Part shown: positions 1-5,142 of the stretch, in pieces
How positions within the stretch are numbered: position 1 is the first letter of the stretch
Layout: the number at the start of each line of letters is the position of its first letter
From: Phycisphaera sp.
GTDB taxonomy: Bacteria; Planctomycetota; Phycisphaerae; Phycisphaerales; Phycisphaeraceae
Assembly: GCA_029287335.1 (NCBI GenBank)
Contig: JARFRI010000097.1
Location: 1-5,175, forward strand
DNA length: 5,175 nt
Direction: 5' to 3'
Translations under genes and position numbers: made by a program
Notes under the pieces: model-generated
Database searches by the model: none
Told to the model about the DNA's origin: nothing
Seen by the model: only the letters and a program-made list of their open reading frames with translations

Positions 1-141
1 GAGTTTCTGACCCGTTTCGACGAGCAGTCGTTGGACGTGTACCTGCGTCGCCTGTCCACCGTCTGCAACCACCGCGGCCGAGCCTCGCGCTGGGTCCGGG
101 ACACCAAGAGCCCCGCGGTGACGATGCGCATCGCGGCGTAA
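1..141 (+). CDS. C-terminal end of an unidentified protein (5' truncated by window edge)
   Basis: Frame 1 is open from the first base to a TAA at 139-141, giving 46 residues that begin EFLTRFDEQSLDVYLRRL and end TKSPAVTMRIAA. Third codon positions are nearly all G or C, as expected for a real gene in this GC-rich sequence, and the piece is rich in arginine. I recognise no family from this tail; it has no membrane segment and no obvious motif. It converges on the leftward zinc-ribbon gene, with only about 52 bases between the two stop codons and no clear hairpin-plus-T-run terminator in that gap. The start and most of the protein lie outside the window, so no function is proposed. Confidence 0.6.
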   Translation, partial: EFLTRFDEQSLDVYLRRLSTVCNHRGRASRWVRDTKSPAVTMRIAA

Positions 142-193
142 GACCCCGGAGAAACGGGCGGGGAAGTCAATCTGTCCAGGTGCCGCGTCGCGT

Positions 194-1603
194 CTATTTC
201 GGCGTGACGACGGCGGACCAGTGGGTTGCTTGAGTGCCGGGGGGCAGGGGGGTTGCGATGACCAGGTCCAGCCAGTGGTTTGGGCGGATGTAGAGGTTTT
301 CTTCTTCGAGCAGGAAGCCGGCGATCGCGTTGCCATCAACGTCGGTCGCGTTGATGAGGATCATGACGCGACGGAGGGTTTTGTCGCCGGTGTGTTTCGC
401 GCTGATGCGGACGGCCGAGGCTTCGCCCAAGTCGGCGGGGTGCAGTCGCACGTCTTCAAGCTTGTCGGTTTTCTCTGCCCACTCTTTTACTGTGACTGCG
501 GCGCGAACGCTGCGGGAGCGCTTCCAATACCGCGTGGGGATGGTCAGGGCGTAGGGCTGTTTGGACCTGGGCCCAATCATCGCCAGTGGCGCGTAGGTCT
601 CGGCGAAGACGTTGCCCGTGCTGTCCAGCAACATAATGTGCAACTCGCCACGGACCATGGCTTGGGGTGAGCTGTTGGTCAGCGAACTGGAGAGCAGGGT
701 TTGGCCGTCGGCGAGCGGTATCTCGTGGATTTGACCCAGTTCGACATTACTGACCCCCGAGGCGTCGGCCGAGCCACGCGGGGGGTTCATGACGTACCAG
801 CCCTCGTGGGTCAGAGGTGTCGCGGGCGTCAAGACGGTCGGGATATCGACGGGCGGGTCGGCCTTGTTTTCTTCGAGCCAGGGCGCGACGAATCGTTTGT
901 TGGGATTCGGCACAGGCTGGTTGGGGTTGTTGAAGAGGTCGACCTCTTTGGGCTGCGTCGGGTCTTTCGTGCCGTCCGGCGGGGTCGGGTCGAGCGGGTC
1001 GATCGCGACCGGATTGTCTCCGCTCGGGTCAACGGGCTTGTCGTTGTCTTCCGCGACATCAGGCGATCCGCCAGCGAACAGTTGCGCCAGGATAAACACG
1101 AGCACGATCAGCACGACGCCGGTGCCGCTTAAGGTCGCGATCATCCTGATGCGTTTTTTGCGCTTCATCGCCTGGGCGCGTGCTCGGCCGATGCCGACGA
1201 CGGTTTGCTCGTTGTTGCCGGAGACCGACTTGGCTGTGGGCAGCGGGGCGGCGGTCTCGGTGGTGGCTCGATCGTGTACGGCCGACGAAACATCGGTGGA
1301 CTGGTTGGCGGCCTGGTTGTCGGACCACCGCATCAGTTCGGACAGGCCCGAGAGCCCGACCACGTTGCCCTCGTCATCGATCGAGACCGGCGGCATCTCG
1401 TCGGGGTCGATATCGACACTGTCGCTGCGCAGGACGGTGTCGGTCTCGTCGAGTGTGCGTGGGCCGGTGTGGACCTCGCGCTCCACGTACGCTGACTTGA
1501 TGCGGTATTTGTTCTCGCAGGCGGTGCAGCGCACCACCGCGCCGCTGCGCACGAAGGGCGATTCTGTGACGTCTTGACAGGATGGACAGGTGAGGTGATA
1601 CAC
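194..1603 (-). CDS. Membrane-anchored zinc-ribbon protein (MJ0042/DUF3426-like architecture)
   Basis: Seen: from a GTG at 1603 the protein is 469 residues. It opens with a CxxC-16-CxxC zinc ribbon (cysteines 6, 9, 26 and 29; CPSC and CTAC). An acidic, low-complexity linker follows, then a basic stretch (KRKKRIR) and one hydrophobic membrane segment at about 154-177. Next comes a proline/aspartate-rich spacer (about 181-265) and a C-terminal beta-rich domain of about 190 residues. Known: zinc ribbon, single membrane helix and C-terminal FxLYD/DUF3426-like domain is a recurring bacterial layout of unknown function. Inferred: ribbon in the cytoplasm, C-terminal domain outside. A second in-frame GTG at 1663 adds 20 residues, but these lie in the left arm of an inverted repeat. 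The later GTG puts the ribbon at the extreme N-terminus, as is usual, so I prefer it. No Shine-Dalgarno site is visible. The role is unknown; a sensory or envelope-assembly protein is only a guess. Confidence 0.85.
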   Translation of the reverse strand: MYHLTCPSCQDVTESPFVRSGAVVRCTACENKYRIKSAYVEREVHTGPRTLDETDTVLRSDSVDIDPDEMPPVSIDDEGNVVGLSGLSELMRWSDNQAANQSTDVSSAVHDRATTETAAPLPTAKSVSGNNEQTVVGIGRARAQAMKRKKRIRMIATLSGTGVVLIVLVFILAQLFAGGSPDVAEDNDKPVDPSGDNPVAIDPLDPTPPDGTKDPTQPKEVDLFNNPNQPVPNPNKRFVAPWLEENKADPPVDIPTVLTPATPLTHEGWYVMNPPRGSADASGVSNVELGQIHEIPLADGQTLLSSSLTNSSPQAMVRGELHIMLLDSTGNVFAETYAPLAMIGPRSKQPYALTIPTRYWKRSRSVRAAVTVKEWAEKTDKLEDVRLHPADLGEASAVRISAKHTGDKTLRRVMILINATDVDGNAIAGFLLEEENLYIRPNHWLDLVIATPLPPGTQATHWSAVVTPK

Positions 1604-1614
1604 GGGTAGCAGGC

Positions 1615-1620
1615 ATTGTA
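1615..1620 (-). promoter_or_regulatory. Possible -10 box for the zinc-ribbon gene
   Basis: On the minus strand the hexamer TACAAT ends 11 nt before the preferred GTG start at 1603. If used as a -10 box it would start transcription about 4-6 nt before the GTG, giving an almost leaderless mRNA, which would fit the missing ribosome binding site. No convincing -35 hexamer is seen. The same hexamer lies at a similar distance before trxB. Confidence 0.25.
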
Positions 1621-1638
1621 ATGGCCCGTGGCTTTGTC

Positions 1639-1744
1639 GAAACGCAGAAAAGTAGGAAAGCACAAAAGCAGAAAATGAAGGCAGCCATGCGGTTCAGGCC
1701 GGTTTCCTATTCTGCTTTTGTGTTTTTCTAATTTGCTGCGTTTC
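1639..1744. repeat. Imperfect inverted repeat, 41-nt arms
   Basis: The arms 1639-1679 and 1704-1744 are reverse complements at 35 of 41 positions by hand count, around a 24-nt spacer. The left arm starts GAAACGCAG and contains CACAAAAGCAG; both blocks are perfectly matched in the right arm. The arms are AT-rich (runs of A on one strand, T on the other) in contrast to the GC-rich surroundings. It sits in the divergent gap between the zinc-ribbon gene and the riboswitch promoter and covers the upstream GTG of the former. It could be a MITE-like insertion or a transcription-insulating hairpin; nothing in the sequence decides between these. Confidence 0.8.
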
Positions 1745-1753
1745 ATGGATGGA

Positions 1754-1782
1754 TTGCCAATCTAGTCACTTGGGCTTATGCT
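1754..1782 (+). promoter_or_regulatory. Sigma70-like promoter of the riboswitch operon
   Basis: TTGCCA at 1754-1759 (five of six matches to the -35 consensus) and TATGCT at 1777-1782 (four of six to the -10 consensus) are separated by exactly 17 bases. Transcription would start near 1789-1790, a few bases before the conserved 5' part of the cobalamin aptamer, which is the right place. The call rests on consensus and position only. Confidence 0.5.
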
Positions 1783-1796
1783 TTCGGTGTAACCCA

Positions 1797-2046
1797 CAGG
1801 TGCCTTTGGTTTGGGTCAGCCGCCTAAGCCGAGGGTGAATAGGGAAGTGAGGTGACCGAGCGGGTCTTCGCTGGCATGGAAGCATGTTGGCAATGAATGG
1901 CTTGCCTTCGCTCGGGATTCCTCCGCGGACGCGCCGCCGTAAGGGGCACGCGTCGGATCGATGTTGCCACTGATTGGCCTGCAACGGGCTGAATTGGGAA
2001 GGCTGATCCGGCGTAGCAACCCCGAAGCCGGAAGACCTGCCTGCCG
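1797..2046 (+). promoter_or_regulatory. Cobalamin (B12) riboswitch aptamer
   Basis: This RNA element senses adenosyl- or other cobalamins and represses the downstream gene when bound. The conserved blocks of the family appear in order. GGTGCC is at 1799-1804 and GGTGAATAGGGAA at 1834-1846. The P5 stem GAGG (1849-1852) pairs with CCTC (1920-1923). The core GACGCGCCGCCGTAAGG lies at 1928-1944, closely like the E. coli btuB leader. GCCACTG (1966-1972) faces TGGGAAGGC (1995-2003). The B12 box AGCCGGAAGACCTGCC is at 2026-2041. GGTC at 1814-1817 can pair with GACC at 2034-2037. The 5' and 3' limits are approximate. It lies about 90 nt upstream of the PEP-CTERM start, in the same orientation and just after a likely promoter. 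Its length of about 250 nt exceeds the usual 200 or so, largely because of an added arm at 1856-1915. Confidence 0.93.
1856..1915 (+). other. Extra stem-loop arm inserted in the P5 loop of the riboswitch
   Basis: CCGAGCG (1856-1862) is perfectly complementary to CGCTCGG (1909-1915). Inside it a second stem GGCAA (1889-1893) pairs with TTGCC (1902-1906). In E. coli btuB the corresponding P5 loop is only about seven bases (TGCGAAT); here TGA and GATT of that loop are kept on either side of the added arm. This loop normally makes the kissing contact with the regulatory hairpin, so the arm may change switching. Confidence 0.65.
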
Positions 2047-2124
2047 CCTAGGTGTTCTAGGTTTGGGAAACCCAAGGGGCCGAAGCGCACTTCGGCCCGG
2101 CACGACCCCCGCGTTTTTGGGGTC
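2047..2124 (+). promoter_or_regulatory. Riboswitch expression platform: four consecutive hairpins
   Basis: Right after the B12 box four perfect stems follow one another: CCTAG/CTAGG (2047-2061), TTGGG/CCCAA (2063-2075), GGGCCGAAG/CTTCGGCCC with a CGCA loop (2077-2098), and GACCCC/GGGGTC (2104-2124). The last ends one base before the Shine-Dalgarno-like GGAGA at 2126-2130. No stem is directly followed by a T-run; the only T-run (2114-2118) lies in the loop of the fourth stem. This favours control of translation initiation over intrinsic termination, but which stem is the switching hairpin cannot be told by eye. Confidence 0.55.
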
Positions 2125-2136
2125 TGGAGATTCATC

Positions 2137-2775
2137 ATGTTTGGTTTTGTTTGTTTACGTGGCCGCGCGCGGGTTCTGCTCGCAGCGGTCGGGGCCCTTT
2201 CGCTGTCGACCACTGTCCTAGCCGAGGTCATCGACTTCGCTGGCTATCAGGTCGACGTCGACGCCACCGTCGGCACCGGCGCAAACGCCTCGGTACTGGT
2301 TGTTGACTGGGATACTTTCGGTGGGCCGTATACCTCGCCGTCACACGCGTTCCTATACAAATGGGACGGCTCGGCCACGCTGCTGGACATGCTTACTTCG
2401 TTCCAGACCGCTGGGGTATTGACCTTCACCGGGACGGCCTTCATCGGCCAAATCAGCTACACCGACGCGGACGGCGATAACCACGCCAATCCGAATTCGG
2501 GCTACTGGGAACTCGCTTCAGGCACCAACCCCTTCGGGACATGGGAGGGGTATGACCTGTCCAACCCAGACTGGGCTTTTAATGAAGCTGGGGCTGATGT
2601 TGAGATCCTCGCCGACGGTCAGTTTGAAGGCATCAACGCCGCGTTCTGGGACCCGGACAATAACTGGGAGCGCGTCGCAACGCCGTTGAGCGTACCGGTC
2701 GTCCCTGAGCCGACGAGTGCAGCTCTACTTGCACTCTCCGGCGCGGCACTGATCCGTCGCCGACGCAAAATCTAA
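2137..2775 (+). CDS. Secreted PEP-CTERM sorting-domain protein under B12 riboswitch control
   Basis: Seen: 212 residues from ATG 2137, with GGAGA six bases upstream. A signal peptide covers about 1-29 (basic RGRAR, hydrophobic core, VLA before the likely cleavage site). The mature domain contains [14 protein letters not shown] (45-58), [10 protein letters not shown] (69-78) with TLLDML (81-86), GYWELASG (122-129), then TWEGYD and [19 protein letters not shown]. The tail is a textbook PEP-CTERM: VPEP at 189-192, a hydrophobic helix and RRRRK. Known: such tails direct export and processing by exosortase, often in exopolysaccharide producers. From memory, a family of small secreted proteins with a GAN...VVDW...YKWDG pattern occurs behind cobalamin riboswitches; I could not verify this. 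Inferred: an envelope protein made when B12 is scarce, perhaps binding corrinoids. No catalytic motif is recognised. It is followed 56 nt later by a prepilin-like gene and probably co-transcribed with it. Confidence 0.9.
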   Translation: MFGFVCLRGRARVLLAAVGALSLSTTVLAEVIDFAGYQVDVDATVGTGANASVLVVDWDTFGGPYTSPSHAFLYKWDGSATLLDMLTSFQTAGVLTFTGTAFIGQISYTDADGDNHANPNSGYWELASGTNPFGTWEGYDLSNPDWAFNEAGADVEILADGQFEGINAAFWDPDNNWERVATPLSVPVVPEPTSAALLALSGAALIRRRRKI

Positions 2776-2792
2776 ACCACGTTGGTTTCACC

Positions 2793-2823
2793 GTCGGGCG
2801 GCGCCTTTCGGGCGTCGTCCGGC
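2793..2823 (+). other. Stem-loop between the PEP-CTERM and prepilin-like genes
   Basis: Bases 2793-2805 pair with 2811-2823 (13 pairs including three G-T wobbles, core GGCGCC-type) around a TTTCG loop. No T-run follows, so it is a poor intrinsic terminator. It ends eight bases before the next ATG and could protect the upstream message or tune expression of the second gene. Confidence 0.5.
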
Positions 2824-2831
2824 ATTTGATC

Positions 2832-3611
2832 ATGGCGAATCGCAAACCATTCCAACCCGGTTTCACGCTCATCGAGTTGCTCGTGGTCATCTCGATCATC
2901 GCGATCCTCATCGCGTTGCTGCTGCCCGCGCTGGGCAGTGCGCGGGCCTCGGCACGGACCACCGCTTGTCTGAGTAACCAACGCCAGACCACCGCCGCGC
3001 TCATCAACTACACCACCGAGCACGATGACGACCTCATGCACTATGCCGTCCGAGACGCCACCGGCGTGCAGTGGTGGTTCGGCTACGAAGTCGGCGGGCC
3101 CGGCTCCACCACCAACCGACCACTCGATCAGACCCAGGGCCCACTGGCAGACTACCTCGGCGACAACATCCTCGAAGCACTGGCCTGCCCGGACTTCCCG
3201 ATCAGCGACCCGGGCTTCACCCCCAAGTTCAACCAGCGCTCCGCACACTTCGGCTACAACGGCGGGATCGTCTGGCCCTTCCCCATCGGCAAAAAACCAA
3301 AGCGCATCGACGAGGTCGACAACCCCACAGGCGTCTTCGCCTTTGCCGATGCGGTCCACCAGGACTTCTCGATCACTTCCTTCTACGAGCCCCACACCGT
3401 CTCCTACCGACGCCCGGGCAAGACCACCGGGGCCGGCCACTTCCGCCACAGCGACAAGGCCAACACCGCTTACCTCGATGGCCACGCCGAGGCACTGGGT
3501 GTCCCACAAGGTGAAACGATCTGGACCACAATCGCCGATGCCCCGGTCGCGAATCTCGATACCAGCGACGGCCCGGGCACGCGCTACGGCTTCGATACGT
3601 GGACGAAGTGA
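2832..3611 (+). CDS. Prepilin-type N-terminal methylation domain protein with H-X9-DG motif
   Basis: Seen: 259 residues from ATG 2832. A classical type IV prepilin or pseudopilin leader is present: basic residues, then G10 before F11-TLIELLVV with glutamate at mature position +5 (E15), and a hydrophobic helix to about residue 34. The body contains two cysteines (C47, C119) and aromatic patches. Near the C-terminus H206-x9-D216-G217 forms the H-X9-DG motif, in [16 protein letters not shown]. Known: this layout is highly multiplied in Planctomycetota, Lentisphaerae and Verrucomicrobia; individual functions are mostly unknown. Inferred: processed by prepilin peptidase and held in the envelope, possibly working with the PEP-CTERM protein encoded just upstream and under the same riboswitch. 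An in-frame TTG at 2826 adds two residues, but ATG is the simpler start. No Shine-Dalgarno site is visible, so translation may depend on the upstream gene. Confidence 0.9.
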   Translation: MANRKPFQPGFTLIELLVVISIIAILIALLLPALGSARASARTTACLSNQRQTTAALINYTTEHDDDLMHYAVRDATGVQWWFGYEVGGPGSTTNRPLDQTQGPLADYLGDNILEALACPDFPISDPGFTPKFNQRSAHFGYNGGIVWPFPIGKKPKRIDEVDNPTGVFAFADAVHQDFSITSFYEPHTVSYRRPGKTTGAGHFRHSDKANTAYLDGHAEALGVPQGETIWTTIADAPVANLDTSDGPGTRYGFDTWTK

Positions 3612-3618
3612 CGCAATG

Positions 3619-3726
3619 CAAAGCACCGGGCGGGCGCCAGGTGCAGGCGGCACCAAAGTATCTGAGAGAAATCGGTGGCGCCGGTTTTGAGGAGATCGCT
3701 GCACCTGGCTCCCGCCCGGTGCTTTG
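3619..3726. repeat. REP-like palindromic repeat pair A (head-to-head)
   Basis: Two 27-nt units in inverted orientation, 3619-3645 (+) and 3700-3726 (-), match at 26 of 27 positions. Each unit starts CAAAG on its own strand and is itself an imperfect hairpin: GCACC, a G-A mismatch, GGC, a GGGC or GGGA tetraloop, GCC, GGTGC. The spacer holds a further inverted pair, GGCGGCACC (3646-3654) against GGTGGCGCC (3674-3682). The pair begins seven bases after the stop of the prepilin-like gene and ends before trxB. It may act as a barrier to transcription or mRNA decay between the two units. Related units recur at 5044-5142. Confidence 0.85.
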
Positions 3727-3787
3727 AAGACGGGAATACATCGTTCCGTCAGGTTGTTCTATACCCTGCAAGCGATCCCCACCCCGC

Positions 3788-3793
3788 TACAAT
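3788..3793 (+). promoter_or_regulatory. Possible -10 box of trxB
   Basis: TACAAT ends eight bases before the trxB ATG. Used as a -10 box it would start transcription about at 3800, giving a message with almost no leader; no Shine-Dalgarno motif precedes the ATG, which is consistent. No good -35 is found at the usual spacing. The repeat pair just upstream suggests trxB has its own transcription start. Confidence 0.35.
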
Positions 3794-3801
3794 TCTCGAC
3801 C

Positions 3802-4833
3802 ATGACAAACCAAGACCTGCCTACCGAAAAAGTCGTCATCATTGGCTCGGGCCCCGCCGGCTGGACCGCCGCGATCTACGCCGCGCGTGCCTCGCTTGAT
3901 CCGCTGGTGTTCGCGGGCCGATCGCAAGGCACTTTGCTCGCCGGTGGTCAGCTCATGCTCACCACCGAGGTCGAGAACTACCCCGGCTTCCCCGACGGCG
4001 TCACCGGCCCGGAGATGATGCAGAAGTTCTTCGAACAGGCCGCACGCTTTGACACCCGCGTCGTCACCGACGACGGGCCGATCGCGGGCAAAGATATCAC
4101 CGGCAAGCTCTTCTCCATCTTCCAGGATGTGAAGTCGGTTGACCTATCTAAGCGACCCTTTCACATCGTCGGAGATGGTGGCTATGAGTGCCTGGCCGAG
4201 TCGGTCATCATCGCCACCGGTGCGTCGGCGAAATGGCTTGGGCTTGAAAACGAACAGCGCCTGGCCAAGTCCGGCGGGGGCGTCAGCGCCTGTGCGGTGT
4301 GCGATGGGGCGCTGCCGATGTTCCGCGATAGTGAGCTCGGCGTCGTCGGCGCGGGCGATACTGCGGTCGAAGAAGCGATGTACCTGACCAAGTTTGCCAG
4401 CAAAGTACACATGTTCGTACGACGCGACGAGATGCGCGCCAGCAAGGTGATGCAAGAGCGTGCGCTCGCAAGCGACAAGATCCAGATGCACTGGAACACC
4501 GAAGTGCTCGACGTCCTTGGCGACGACAAGATCACCGGCGTCAAGCTCATCAATAACCAGACCAACGAAGAATCCGAGATGGCGCTCGGCGGCCTGTTCA
4601 TGGCCATCGGCCACACGCCGATCACCCAGTTCCTTGATGGCCAACTCAAGATGGACGAGACGGGCTACCTCGTGTTGCCCGACCCCGGCCGATCGATGAC
4701 GGAGATCGAAGGCGTCTTCGCGGCCGGCGATGTCTCGGACCACATCTATCGACAAGCCGTGACCGCCGCAGGCATGGGCTGCAAAGCCGCGATCGATGCC
4801 GAGCGCTGGCTCGCCGAGCAGGGCGTGGAGTGA
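3802..4833 (+). CDS. trxB: Thioredoxin reductase (NADPH, FAD-dependent)
   Basis: The enzyme passes electrons from NADPH through FAD and a redox disulfide to thioredoxin in the cytoplasm. Seen in 343 residues: the FAD dinucleotide motif GSGPAG (15-20), TTEVENYPGF (54-63), IIATGA (136-141), the redox pair in CAVC (C164, C167), the NADPH fold GAGDTAVEE (183-191), the phosphate-binding basic cluster VRRDEMRA (206-213), and the FAD-contacting FAAGDV...YRQAVTAAGMGC near the end. The order and spacing match E. coli TrxB (321 residues) throughout. Differences: the active site reads CAVC rather than CATC, and about 18-20 extra residues occur at roughly 90-109, between DTRVV and KSVDLS. ATG 3802 is chosen because it lies just before the FAD motif; an upstream in-frame TTG at 3724 falls in the repeat. 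The gene stands alone with palindromic repeats on both sides; no thioredoxin gene is in view. Confidence 0.96.
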   Translation: MTNQDLPTEKVVIIGSGPAGWTAAIYAARASLDPLVFAGRSQGTLLAGGQLMLTTEVENYPGFPDGVTGPEMMQKFFEQAARFDTRVVTDDGPIAGKDITGKLFSIFQDVKSVDLSKRPFHIVGDGGYECLAESVIIATGASAKWLGLENEQRLAKSGGGVSACAVCDGALPMFRDSELGVVGAGDTAVEEAMYLTKFASKVHMFVRRDEMRASKVMQERALASDKIQMHWNTEVLDVLGDDKITGVKLINNQTNEESEMALGGLFMAIGHTPITQFLDGQLKMDETGYLVLPDPGRSMTEIEGVFAAGDVSDHIYRQAVTAAGMGCKAAIDAERWLAEQGVE

Positions 4834-4861
4834 GTTGAGATTTCGATAGACATGAAGTGTC

Positions 4862-5012
4862 ATACCATCCCGTTTTGATACTGCGTGTTCGGTGCCGTGG
4901 TCAAGGCTTTGCGCAGGCCGCGAAAAACCATCTGTGATGCGTCACGCGGCCTGCCTCGCTGCGCTCGTTGACCACGGCACCATCTTGCGCAGATTTAAAA
5001 CGGGATGCGTAT
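4862..5012. repeat. Long inverted repeat (about 150-nt hairpin)
   Basis: Three nested blocks pair. ATACCATCCCGTTTT (4862-4876) pairs with 4997-5012 with one unpaired base. GGTGCCGTGGTCAA (4891-4904) pairs perfectly with 4968-4981. GCAGGCCGCG (4913-4922) pairs perfectly with 4945-4954, closing on a 22-nt loop. The blocks are separated by weakly paired internal loops. It starts 28 bases after the trxB stop and could end that transcript, but there is no T-run. A non-autonomous mobile element or a structured RNA is equally possible. Confidence 0.8.
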
Positions 5013-5024
5013 CATACGCATCCC
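5002..5024. repeat. 23-nt near-perfect palindrome
   Basis: GGGATGCGTAT (5002-5012) and ATACGCATCCC (5014-5024) are exact reverse complements around a single C. The left half is also the right end of the long hairpin, and the right half resembles the inverse of the last bases of the window. It therefore looks like a junction of two adjacent elements, or possibly a protein-binding site. Confidence 0.75.
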
Positions 5025-5043
5025 AAAAGGTATGGATGCGTTT

Positions 5044-5142
5044 CAAAGCACCGGGCGGAAGCCAGGTGCAACCATCTGATACTGCTCGTCACCTCCAAAT
5101 GATGGATACGGTGGCTGCTCCGGGCTTCCGCCAGGAGCTTTT
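5044..5142. repeat. REP-like palindromic repeat pair B (head-to-head)
   Basis: Units 5044-5070 (+) and 5116-5142 (-) belong to the same family as the pair at 3619-3726. Each folds as GCACC or GCTCC, a mismatch, GGC, a GGAA tetraloop, GCC, a mismatch, GGTGC or GGAGC. The plus unit matches the consensus of the first pair closely. The minus unit differs at five of 27 positions; two of these form a compensatory A-T to T-A swap in the stem, and two others fall together at the mismatch, which stays unpaired (G-A to T-C). Similarity extends a few bases outside, with CTTTGAAGACG and CTTTTAAGTCG flanking the minus-strand units. Confidence 0.85.

Noticed and set aside
142..193. Bidirectional terminator between the convergent genes
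   Set aside because: Only a four-base CCCG/CGGG pairing and no T-run could be found.
789..1577. 262-codon open frame on the plus strand
   Set aside because: It is antisense to the zinc-ribbon gene; its serine/arginine-rich product is a typical shadow of GC-rich coding sequence.
1604..1663. Longer GTG start of the zinc-ribbon gene at 1663
   Set aside because: The added 20 residues are encoded largely within and beside an inverted-repeat arm and push the zinc ribbon away from the N-terminus.
2796..2831. Intrinsic terminator after the PEP-CTERM gene
   Set aside because: The stem is good but is not followed by a T-run and the next gene starts eight bases later, so read-through is more likely.
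2772..3704. 310-codon open frame on the minus strand
   Set aside because: It is antisense to the prepilin-like gene, which has clear domain motifs; the antisense product has none and runs through the repeat pair.
3724..3801. Upstream TTG start of trxB
   Set aside because: It begins inside a palindromic repeat unit and the added residues have no counterpart in thioredoxin reductases.
3619..5142. CRISPR array
   Set aside because: The repeated units are only four, alternate in orientation and are not evenly spaced by similar-sized spacers.
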